A DNA stretch of 64,000 bases from Tillus elongatus (Eukaryota > Arthropoda > Insecta > Coleoptera > Cleridae): contig OZ023265.1 in the NCBI GenBank assembly GCA_964006375.1, positions 158,395,618-158,459,617 on the forward strand, in the 5' to 3' direction. A program made the translations under genes and the position numbers. Under the pieces are notes generated by a model. That model was given only the letters and a program-made list of their open reading frames with translations. It was not told the origin of the DNA and made no database searches. Below are positions 35,505 to 43,317 of the stretch, piece by piece. The stretch's first letter is position 1. Every line of letters starts with the position of its first letter.

Positions 35505-36230
35505 CAGGCTGAGCGAAAACGCGATCTGATTGGTGAAGAGGTTTGTGACGTCAGGATCCGGTACACCTGCGTGATACGCGGGCATCGCCATTTAACCTTG
35601 TCTTGTTTTCGCTTTTGTTTACATCGAATTCCGAGCAGTTTTATCATAATTTTAAGTAGTTCTGGTTTCTAGTGTCTAATATAGGTTCAAAGGTAGTAAG
35701 TTGTGTTTAATCTAGTTTAGTGCGTGACTGCGTGATGGCTTCAGCAGATTTAGAAACAAATTTTGAGGTTATGCTTTTATTTACATTATCTTTTATAAGA
35801 AATTACTACGTAAAATCCAATACGGATATTTACGGAATAAAATAAGGTTCATATCAGACCTCCCAGCTTTCACTCCTTTTAGCTCAGCATTCATGAAATT
35901 CGGGTTGTTTCCTAAAAACGCAAACATTACAACTACATGCATTTTTGGTAAATTATCAGATTGTCCTTGGACAACTCCAACTTCTGTAGTCAAACTATAA
36001 GACTTTGCAGTTTTTAAAATAATTAATACGAGTATATAGATATTAACAATAATATAAGTTCATAATATAACTATCCGGCACAAGTCGCATAAACACTAAT
36101 GGTGAGATGAGGATCTCTGTGTGAGTAAGCGAGACAGCGAGACAGCGAGACTCGTTTTGGCAGATACCGGATCGTGACGTCACAGTAGGCCATCTTTGTT
36201 TACGGCTGCGTTTTGGCGCGGAGACAATTA
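35505..36230. repeat. Possible non-autonomous DNA element with CRE-like inverted ends
   Basis: The left end TTGTGACGTCAGGATCCGGTA (35545-35565) and the right end, reversed, TGTGACGTCACGATCCGGTA (36166-36186) are inverted. Outside them AAAACGC and GCGAAAAC sequences are also mirrored. The middle holds short frames, including 35793-35993 on minus (66 codons) with no family match. The interval stands out by higher G+C at both ends. The boundary is not proved. Confidence 0.4.
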
Positions 36231-36530
36231 TTTGGATTTTATATATTTTTTTACAGGAAAACTATTTGTTAAAAATTAAAATTTTATATGGCAATTGGTT
36301 TTATACAATGTAGGGAATTGAATAAGAGAATAATTAAAAAAATGTGCAAATTCCTCATTGATGAATTATTAATGAATTTAAAGGCTTGCCTATTATACAA
36401 AAAGTTTTTCAGTTTCAAATTAACTTGTATTGATTAAAGTTGGTTGAAGGTTTTAATATAGTTTCATGTGACCTCGTTGTTTCCCAGTGTTCCCATAAAA
36501 GAAACGGTAACGTATTTAGCCCATTTGTTA

Positions 36531-36750
36531 AAAGTCTGTATGCAGGAAGTGCGTTATGGTAATGAATTTTCATAAAAATATTTTTAATAACAAATATGTC
36601 TTTTTTTTAAAGCAAGCAGGCATGAAATTTGGTTACCAGTATAACTTATATAGTAGAAACAATGTACCATATTTCATAAAAATGGTTTTATTGTTTGAAA
36701 ATGTACAAAAAATTTCCTAAAATAAACTTAAAATGTTCCCGAAAAAACTA
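36531..36750. repeat. Hairpin-ended dispersed repeat fragment
   Basis: Contains the GCAGGAAGTGCGTTATGG hairpin variant and the TTTGGTTACCAGTATAA module shared with 420-560, 14440-14600 and 16730-16860. Confidence 0.6.
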
Positions 36751-36764
36751 ATTCCTGGCCAAAG

Positions 36765-36886
36765 CGCCTCCGTGGCCGTGCGGGAAAGTCGATTCAGACT
36801 TTCCAATACGGACTCGGGGGACGACGGTTCGAGACTCACCGGCGGCAGATGATTTTTCAAATCACTATCGTCGTTGAGATCGAGCT
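36765..36886 (+). tRNA. tRNA-like head (type II, Ser/Leu-like), probably SINE or pseudogene
   Basis: Acceptor strands GCCTCCG and CGGCGGC pair at six of seven positions. The A-box-like region is TGGCCGTGCGG, the anticodon-like arm is AAGTC-GATTCA-GACTT, a long variable region follows, and the B box is GGTTCGAGACTC. A short non-tRNA part follows, then a (TGACC)n tail leading into the virus-like element's terminus. It may be a tRNA-derived SINE whose simple-repeat tail merged with the terminal repeat. Confidence 0.45.
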
Positions 36887-37305
36887 GACCTGACCTGACC
36901 TGACCTGACCTGACCTGACAGCTGTCAACGTCAGTTGTCACCTGACCTGTCAGGTGTCAATGTCAGCTGTCACCTGACCTGTCAGTGTTGACAGATGTCA
37001 AATGTCACCTAACCTGTCATATGTCACATCTGTCACAAGCATTCCAAGATGGCTGACCTGTAATAGACAGCTGCAACCCCTGGTTCTCTATGAAACTGAC
37101 CTGAGATGACGTCACAAGCGTTCCAAGATGTCTGACCTGTGTCCATAGATATCTACAAGTCAGGTTAGGTATTAACTGTCTTATGTCTGACCTGTGATGA
37201 CGTCACAAGCGTTCCAAGATGTCTGACCTGTGTCCAAAGATATCTACAAGTCAGGTCTCCATGTGTGTTTGTCGAATACCAGCTGTCTGATTGTTTATTA
37301 AGGTA
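36887..37305 (+). repeat. Left inverted terminal repeat of the virus-like element
   Basis: Begins with about seven TGACC repeats, then blocks of CTGTCA / TGACAG and TGTCACCTGACCTG, and two copies of GATGACGTCACAAGCGTTCC with TAGATATCTACAAGTCAGGT. The same sequence inverted is at 46110-46592, over 90 percent alike by eye. Contains CRE-like TGACGTCA sites and CAGCTG E-box motifs. Confidence 0.85.
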
Positions 37306-38200
37306 ATGTTTGTATTTGTTATTTGAATGCAAACAGACATGTTAATAAGAGTGTACTTACATACAACAAGAGACGTCATCCTTGTTTCACAGCTTAACAC
37401 ACACTACTGAACAAATGTCTCCTGTGTTGAGGAAACAGACAGACAGACAACTGATTGCCATTGTTGAAGCTTATACATGCTGTTTGAAAGGATATAACAC
37501 ACGTCATGACAGTTCAAAGTCTTTGCTTAGACTGACAGATGCATGTGTATTTGAAAGAAAAGCATTCGCCTGAAATTAGATTTGAACCCACGAACCTCGA
37601 ATCCGCCATAGACAGCTTTCTCAGATATACTATTGCTAAACCAATAGCTCCACAGACGCACACGTTAAAAGTTTGTTCGCAGTTGTATATATAAAACAAA
37701 AGCCAGTTGTTGTTTACATATGAGGTTAGGTGTTCGTATACATGTTGATTACCAATCATCTGATTGTTTAGTAAGGTTATGTTTGTATTTGTTATTTGAA
37801 TACAAACAGACATAATAAGAGGAGTGTACTTACATACAGCAAGAGACGTCATCCTTGTTTCACTGCTTAACACATACTGAACAAGTGTCTCTTTCTCTTG
37901 TATTGAGGAAACAAACTGATGTAAGAGAGAGAGAGAGAGAGAGAGGCCTTACAAAAGGATAAACAACGTTTTACAGTTGTTAACCTTGATCCTGTTTGAG
38001 CTTGTCTGTGTATCTGTTTAATATACGCAAGAGAGAGGCCCTCTTAAAGGTAAACAACGTGTCAGTTGATGACCTTGTGTTATATCTGTTGAATCATTCC
38101 ATTATACGTGTTTGAGCTTGTCTAGAATACAGTCGTTAGAAGTATGACATCATCCATGTAAAAAACAAATACAGTTTAAAACGGTTACTGTGGGTAATAT
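37306..38200. repeat. Subterminal non-coding region with internal direct repeats
   Basis: A block of about 115 bp, TGATTGTTTA to TTAACACA, occurs at 37288-37400 and again at 37760-37875. 37499-37541 is inverted relative to 44642-44690 and 44768-44810 (AGTCTAAGCAAAGACTT). A (GA)n run lies at 37925-37945. A B-box-like GGGTTCAAATC is on the minus strand at about 37578-37590. No protein gene. Confidence 0.65.
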
Positions 38201-38201
38201 G

Positions 38202-38250
38202 TATAAATAGGCTACACACAGACACTCTTAAACATATTCATAATTCAGTT
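38202..38250 (+). promoter_or_regulatory. Candidate promoter of the KilA-N gene
   Basis: TATAAATA at 38202-38209, and an arthropod-type initiator TCAGTT at 38245-38250. The spacing of about 43 bp is longer than the usual 30, so the true start may be nearer 38232. The first downstream ATG is the KilA-N start at 38302. Confidence 0.5.
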
Positions 38251-38301
38251 GTTGTTGAGAAAAGACTTGCTTCAGTTTACTCTACCCAAATCTGTTTCAA
38301 A

Positions 38302-39237
38302 ATGGCTACATTAAGTGATGTGTGTTACCAGCAAATTAAAGACAACTTCTGGTATGGTCTATTTGGAGACTTTCAACTTATTATCGATAAGAACACTGGC
38401 TATTTTAATGTAACTAAACTGTGTAAAACTAGTAATAAAAAATTATATCATTGGATGGAAAATAAGAAAACTAAAGAGTTGATTGCCTATTACAACAGTC
38501 GGCTGAAGGAACAATTGGGTTATCGGAATACCGAAAAGCCAAATATTCCAACCGAAGGAGCCCACTTAGAGTCGCTTCCAAAGGGTCGAAATACCAATAC
38601 CCTAAAAACGGACGCAGCATCTCAAGTAACACCAGCAACAGCTACATACGTATTAAACATTGGTGGAGCGCTCGCTGAAAACGACACGATATCTGGTACA
38701 TATGTGTGTAAAGATTTGATAGTAAATTTGGCTTGCTGGATATCCAATCAGTTCTATGACAAATGCAACCAAATTATTTTTGATTTTTTCCTAAACGAAT
38801 TTGATCAGAAATACAAGGACAACCTAGATGCGATTGAAGTAAAATTAATGGAGATAAATGATGAGGTGCAACGTATGCGAGAAACAAATGCTAAAGTCAC
38901 AGAATATCTTGAAGATATATCCCCAAAGCCAAGTAACCTGGGAAAAATAAGTGTGTTTGGTTTACTTGCAAGAAACGAGACAGGCGCCCCCTATCCATAT
39001 CATGCTGTAAGAACACAAAAGAAAAGTTTCCCCAGGGCTGTGAGGAACTTTAAAAATAAACACCCCAACGCCCAAGTGATCCTAAACAAGCTGTACGATC
39101 CAAATTCAGTAAATCTCTTTAACATAATAAAGCCTGAAGTGAAATACCTTACAGCACATAGAAACAACCTACATATAGCCGATGTACCACAAGATAAGTT
39201 TGTTCAGGATATTATTGCTTTAAGACATACTTTTTAA
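38302..39237 (+). CDS. KilA-N domain protein
   Basis: 311 codons, intact. Residues about 20-115 form a KilA-N domain (FQLIIDKNTGYFNVTKLC, KKLYHWMENKKT, then the segment around LIVNLACWISNQFYDKC), a DNA-binding fold common in large DNA viruses and phages. Residues about 165-205 look like a coiled coil (KLMEINDEVQRMRETNAK). The C-terminal third (KISVFGLLARNE to LTAHRNNLHI) resembles the DUF3627-type domain that follows KilA-N in invertebrate DNA viruses. The start follows a TATA/initiator pair, and AATAAA is at 39249-39254. As the only regulator-like gene of the element, it may control transcription or take part in replication, but that is inference. Confidence 0.85.
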   Translation: MATLSDVCYQQIKDNFWYGLFGDFQLIIDKNTGYFNVTKLCKTSNKKLYHWMENKKTKELIAYYNSRLKEQLGYRNTEKPNIPTEGAHLESLPKGRNTNTLKTDAASQVTPATATYVLNIGGALAENDTISGTYVCKDLIVNLACWISNQFYDKCNQIIFDFFLNEFDQKYKDNLDAIEVKLMEINDEVQRMRETNAKVTEYLEDISPKPSNLGKISVFGLLARNETGAPYPYHAVRTQKKSFPRAVRNFKNKHPNAQVILNKLYDPNSVNLFNIIKPEVKYLTAHRNNLHIADVPQDKFVQDIIALRHTF

Positions 39238-39248
39238 TTGTATTACAA

Positions 39249-39254
39249 AATAAA
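39249..39254 (+). terminator. Poly(A) signal of the KilA-N gene
   Basis: AATAAA 12 bp after the stop codon. The convergent gene on the minus strand ends 160 bp further on. Confidence 0.6.
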
Positions 39255-39411
39255 AACACAGTAATTTTAACAAAGACTTTTATTTGATTCTAAGTACAAG
39301 TATGTAAACTCTTGGAATACATTTATAGAATTATTAACATAAGATGGTTCAGTGTTGCGTTGGTGCTGTTGTTGTTGTTGTCGTTGGTGCCTCTTCATGG
39401 CTGTGGGCTTA

Positions 39412-40531
39412 CTAGGTGATAACACTAGCTTCTTTTAGTTCTTCCAAGATTGACTGAATTTCGTTGTTATCAGCATTATTACCTGCAACTTGGGAAGCCA
39501 CTAAAAGTCTAAGTCTGTCAACCAACTCGTTTATGTCATTCCAATACACATAGGTTATTTGTTTGTTATTTTGTATCATATAGTTGTTGGTGCTGATGTT
39601 GTTGTTAGGGTTCATGCCGTTGCCTTCGCTGCTCTTATCACTGTGAGTTTTAAGTTCAGTCTTTTGTTTTTTGTTAAGATGTCTGACGTTGCTGTCGTCA
39701 TCGTCTTCCTCGTAGGTGTAACCAAAACCTTGAGGAGTTGAGGATCTACGACCTCGTGGATTTATCACTGGTTTTATTAGAGTCAGATACTTTTCAGAGG
39801 AACAACCCTTGGTTCGGGCGTTAGGATCATAGTTCATTTTATGAACACTAGTTGCTTCTAGAATATCTCTATAGTGTTGAAGATCGTCATAGGTATACCC
39901 TCTAGGTGTTTTCATAAATATCAATTCTAGCAGACCTTGTGTTTGCGGATATCTCCGTTGACCTAGTCGAATGTCATTATCAGTAAAGTCCAAGTGTTTA
40001 TTGCCAAGACTCCAGCTACCGGTATCTTTAGCGTAGCGAGCACCATACGTTTGATCAATGGTAGCGAGCCTTGGTGGTTCAGTAAAATACTTGTCTACAT
40101 AATATCGAACTCGTTCAGGATATTGCTCCAAAAATTCTTGATATGCAGGGTTGGATGTGACAGTTTGTAGGTCTGCCTCAAGCTCTTCAAATGTTGGGAT
40201 ATCCTCATCGGAACTTGTCTCCTCAGCCTCTTCCCTAGGTTCAGCTTCAAAAACTTCATGGTCTTTAAGGAACTGTACTTGGGGTTTCGTTTCTGGTATA
40301 TCGACTTCGTCTTTGATTTGTTCAGCCTTTGGTGGTTGCGGTGGGTGCTGCTGCTGCTGTGTTTTTAGATATTTCACTTAGGGGCTCAACAAGTGGTTTA
40401 TATAAACGTTGCAGAGCATCATCATTCTCAGCTCTGTTAAGTTTAAGCATTAAATGTTTTTTTCGAATATTGTCAGCAAGTTGTAAAATCCTTTTCTTAA
40501 CTTTTCGCTCTTCCTTACCCAACACTTCCAT
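39412..40531 (-). pseudogene. DUF8207-like protein of virus-like elements, one frameshift
   Basis: Two overlapping minus frames form one protein. 40531-40322 begins MEVLGKEERKVKKRIL with a basic, coiled-coil N-terminus. 40377-39412 (321 codons) carries a Q/P-rich hinge, an acidic stretch (EEAEETSSDED), a central domain (YPERVRYYVDKYF, GLLELIFMKTPRGYTYDDL), a poly-acidic linker, a basic NKKQKT, and the C-terminal signature YWNDINELVDRLRLLVASQV. The second frame has no ATG before its core, so it depends on the first; a one-base shift at the (CAG)4 tract (about 40350) separates them. Such proteins accompany capsid genes in arthropod elements and the function is unknown. The break could be a mutation, a sequencing slip or a +1 recoding site. 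Family name recalled, not searched. Confidence 0.75.
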
Positions 40532-40660
40532 TGTGCTACAACTGTTTGGTGTTACCAGTCGGTCTAATCATTTGTTTGAGCGATACAGGTTGTGTGGTGG
40601 TTTAACATATACTGACTCCTTCATGGTACATGCCTTCTTATTTATCACGATGTCTGGCTG

Positions 40661-41068
40661 TCTTGTTAGACAGCTGTGTTAGACAGCTGTGTTAGACAGC
40701 TGTGTTAGACAGCTGTGTTAGACAGCTGTGTTAGACAGCTGTGTTAGACAGCTGTGTTAGACAGCTGTGTTAGACAGCTGTGTTAGACAGCTGTGTTAGA
40801 CAGCTGTGTTAGACAGCTGTGTTAGACAGCTGTGTTAGACAGCTGTGTTAGACAGCTGTGTTAGACAGCTGTGTTAGACAGCTGTGTTAGACAGCTGTGT
40901 TAGACAGCTGTGTTAGACAGCTGTGTTAGACAGCTGTGTTAGACAGCTGTGTTAGACAGCTGTGTTAGACAGCTGTGTTAGACAGCTGTGTTAGACAGCT
41001 GTGTTAGACAGCTGTGTTAGACAGCTGTGTTAGACAGCTGTATGACAGCTGTGTTAGACAGCTGACTG
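40661..41068. repeat. 13-bp minisatellite, about 30 copies, E-box core
   Basis: Tandem copies of TTAGACAGCTGTG, nearly invariant over 400 bp, with one altered unit near 41040-41050. Each unit contains the palindrome CAGCTG. It lies between the start of the DUF8207-like gene and the end of the ATPase gene, where their transcription runs in the same direction, so it occupies the upstream region of the former. Confidence 0.95.
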
Positions 41069-41088
41069 CCCTGTCTATCATTGTTGTG

Positions 41089-41784
41089 TTAGAATAATAT
41101 ATATCTATCGAATCCTTTTCTATATCGGCCTTTGTGTACATCGTTTTCCTTCACAATCACCAACACACCATACTTATTATCTTTCCAGCATTGGTAGCAG
41201 ATAGTTTTAAATTGTTTAAAGTCCATATCGGTGGTCACATGATCATCGTACACGTGTTTTAAATTGGTTTCATCTTGCTTGAATAACACAATAACATTGG
41301 TGTTGTCACGAACCAGATGTTTGGGTATTCGTGTATATGTTTGACAGAGATAGAATGAATCAATATTCTTATGTCTGCCCATACTGAAGTATGCTCTTAT
41401 TTTATCTTGTTTGTCACAAGCTACATCATCAAATATAAACACAGAGTTGTCCTTGGCATCTGCCGGATCTAATATTTCATCGTTTTCTCTATAAGGATAG
41501 TAACCAACACCTTTTGTTGCATTCATCACCTCCTTTAACATCTTGTATTTCGGTTGATACAGAGACTTTGAATACACATACACGTTATCAAATTTTAAAC
41601 CGTTTGCTTCAAACAACAAACTCAGCATGACATTAGTTTTACCACACCCACTCGGACCACATATGATACAGCGAACGGTGTTTGGAAAGAGAGGACCATG
41701 CCTCAGTTGTTGTTGAGCTGTGTCCGTAACAACATCGTCTATATTTGTAATGGGTAAGGCAGAAGCGTGTTTGCTGGTACGCAT
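41089..41784 (-). CDS. Genome-packaging ATPase (FtsK/A32-like)
   Basis: 231 codons, intact. Walker A is CGPSGCGKTNVMLSLLF at residues about 42-58 and Walker B is VFIFDDVAC at about 114-122. LCQTYTRIPKHLVRDN follows, matching the sensor region of A32-type packaging ATPases of Polinton-like and large DNA viruses. The length is normal for the family. It would drive DNA into preformed capsids. The gene is divergent from the pX-like gene at 41856, with about 70 bp of shared promoter (an AATAAAATATAG element on this strand). The C-terminus is followed 20 bp later by the minisatellite. Residues needed for ATP binding and hydrolysis are intact. Confidence 0.9.
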   Translation of the reverse strand: MRTSKHASALPITNIDDVVTDTAQQQLRHGPLFPNTVRCIICGPSGCGKTNVMLSLLFEANGLKFDNVYVYSKSLYQPKYKMLKEVMNATKGVGYYPYRENDEILDPADAKDNSVFIFDDVACDKQDKIRAYFSMGRHKNIDSFYLCQTYTRIPKHLVRDNTNVIVLFKQDETNLKHVYDDHVTTDMDFKQFKTICYQCWKDNKYGVLVIVKENDVHKGRYRKGFDRYILF

Positions 41785-41858
41785 CTTAACTTAAACTAAA
41801 CTATATTTTATTTGGGTGTGTATATATATGAATGCAAGTGAGACACCCAGTCAGTATG
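41785..41858 (+). promoter_or_regulatory. Divergent promoter, ATPase and pX-like genes
   Basis: Rightward: TATATATA at 41820-41828 and initiator TCAGTA at 41851-41856, spaced about 30 bp. Leftward: the minus-strand TATA-like AAATATAG near 41800 is close to the ATPase ATG at 41784. Confidence 0.6.
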
Positions 41859-42452
41859 CATGTTGGTGTCACAGAGTGTGGGTTGTTATTAACAAAGACA
41901 GATACAGGTTTTGCTGAAACGTTGCGGGGCGTTACAAACACCATGAAAGTTAACAGAAAACTTGATGAGGGGTTTTATGTAATCAACTCGAAGCCAAAGA
42001 AGAAGGTTCCCTTTAAAAACATACTAAGTCTGATTGAGGAAGTTATAAAAGATAGAAACCTTATTCCAACAGCGAACGCCGTGTTTGATATAGCTCATAC
42101 AATTGTTAGAAACATTGGTGGACGTAAGAATGTGCAGAAACCTCGAGTTATTCCAATACCTAAAAGTGGAGGCTTCCTTCCGCTGTTGCCTCTGATATTT
42201 GGTGGGCTGTCAGCACTAGGAGCTCTGGGTGGTGGTGCTGCAGGTATTGCCAAAGCCGTGAACGATGCCAAGTCTGCGAAACAGAAACTAGAGGAGGAAG
42301 AACGGCACAACAAAACAATGGAAGCCATCGCGATGGGTAGGAGAGGGAGTGGCTTGAAATTTAAGCCAAAATGCAAGAGACTGGGCAAAGGCATGTATCT
42401 CAAGAAACAGCGCTCCGGTTATGGGTTGTATCTGCAAAAACCATTGCAATAA
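41856..42452 (+). CDS. pX-like virion core/minor capsid protein
   Basis: The frame is open from 41832, but that ATG lies between the TATA box and the likely transcription start. Starts at 41856 or, with a normal leader, 41943 (MKVNRKLDEGF) are more plausible. A hydrophobic glycine/alanine-rich segment (LPLLPLIFGGLSALGALGGG) about 90-125 residues in is followed by a charged helix (KSAKQKLEEEERHNK) and a strongly basic, glycine-rich tail (GSGLKFKPKCKRLGKGMYL). This layout is that of adenovirus pX/pVI-like proteins of adintoviruses, which bind DNA or membranes in the virion. The role is inferred from layout and from its position before the capsid genes. The stop overlaps an AATAAA at 42449. Confidence 0.72.
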   Translation: MHVGVTECGLLLTKTDTGFAETLRGVTNTMKVNRKLDEGFYVINSKPKKKVPFKNILSLIEEVIKDRNLIPTANAVFDIAHTIVRNIGGRKNVQKPRVIPIPKSGGFLPLLPLIFGGLSALGALGGGAAGIAKAVNDAKSAKQKLEEEERHNKTMEAIAMGRRGSGLKFKPKCKRLGKGMYLKKQRSGYGLYLQKPLQ

Positions 42453-42484
42453 AAGACTCAAACAGTAGCCTGTGTGTATCAGTC

Positions 42485-43195
42485 ATGGCGCACACCTTTG
42501 TGTTGAAAGACCGCAGCTCCCATCTGTCGTCAGACTACCATCCACCAATTGTTTTGGATGGTAATTATGCTGTTGCCTTGATAGGCTTTCACACCTACAA
42601 CAACATACCCAACATCTATGAAGGTAAAAACAAATTTCATGTAAAAGAAGGAACCGGTTGGCGAACCATCACGATACCCACCGGTGCTTATGAAATAACA
42701 CACTTGGAAGAGTTACTTCAAAATGAACTTGTTGGTGCTACAGCAACACACGAACAAAAGCAACAGGCTCTGATTCTGAGACCTAATCCGAACACCATCA
42801 AATGTAGACTAAAGTCTTATACAAATGTCAGTTTTGAATTTGATGGTTCGATTGGGCGAATGTTGGGCTTTTCAAAACAAGTTCTTCAGCCGGACACCTT
42901 TTATGAATCTGATTTACCTGTTGAAATAGTGGATGTTAGACAGATTCGCATCGAAACCAATATTGTGTCTGGTTCCTATTATAACGGACAACCCTCACAT
43001 ACGCTGTATGAGTTTGCTCCGATGGTTGATCCTGGCTACGCAATCGACATAGAACCTAAAAATTTAATTTACTTGCCGGTGAACAAGCAAGAGATTTCCA
43101 ATATAAGCATCGACATCGTCGACCAAGATTCAGTTCCTGTCAACTTTCAAGGTGAAGAGGTGTCTGTTCGCTTGAAACTTATAAAAGTTGCTTAG
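42485..43195 (+). CDS. Penton-like minor capsid protein
   Basis: 236 codons from ATG 42485. The frame is open upstream to 42371, but that part overlaps the pX-like gene and has no resemblance. Begins MAHTFVLKDRSSHLSSDY and contains YAVALIGFHTYNNIPNI, a hydrophobic beta strand region. The C-terminus (EISNISIDIVDQDSVPVNFQ, GEEVSVRLKLIK) is the typical last strands of the single-jelly-roll penton proteins of Polinton-type elements. It would form the capsid vertices with the major capsid protein encoded 120 bp downstream. Compact spacing with both neighbours suggests a late-gene cluster, although each gene appears to have its own TATA element. The assignment comes from terminal motifs and gene order. 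Confidence 0.78.
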   Translation: MAHTFVLKDRSSHLSSDYHPPIVLDGNYAVALIGFHTYNNIPNIYEGKNKFHVKEGTGWRTITIPTGAYEITHLEELLQNELVGATATHEQKQQALILRPNPNTIKCRLKSYTNVSFEFDGSIGRMLGFSKQVLQPDTFYESDLPVEIVDVRQIRIETNIVSGSYYNGQPSHTLYEFAPMVDPGYAIDIEPKNLIYLPVNKQEISNISIDIVDQDSVPVNFQGEEVSVRLKLIKVA

Positions 43196-43213
43196 TATGT
43201 TGGTCTTTAAGGA

Positions 43214-43250
43214 TATAAAAGCAAGTGCATCTACCACAACAAATTCAGTT
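43214..43250 (+). promoter_or_regulatory. Promoter of the major capsid gene
   Basis: TATAAAAG at 43214-43221 and initiator TCAGTT at 43245-43250, spaced 31 bp, the textbook arthropod arrangement. Predicted start near 43247, giving a 71-base leader to the ATG at 43318. Confidence 0.75.
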
Positions 43251-43317
43251 GAGTCAGACACATCAAAGGGTACGCTTCGTCCCGATAATATTGAGTTCCT
43301 GCAAAGCCTGGGTTACC

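Noticed and set aside
39412..40531. Adenain-like protease as identity of the 321-codon minus frame
   Set aside because: No histidine-acid-cysteine catalytic arrangement; the C-terminal signature fits the DUF8207-like family instead.
39559..40682. Plus-strand frames opposite the DUF8207-like gene
   Set aside because: Antisense shadows rich in valine, serine and leucine with no domain motif.
40661..41068. CRISPR-like array
   Set aside because: Perfect 13-bp tandem copies with no spacers, in a eukaryotic context.
42371..42484. N-terminal extension of the penton-like frame
   Set aside because: Overlaps the pX-like gene in another frame; the clear start is the ATG at 42485.
43225..43317. N-terminal extension of the major capsid frame
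   Set aside because: Its ATG lies upstream of the TATA/initiator-predicted transcription start.
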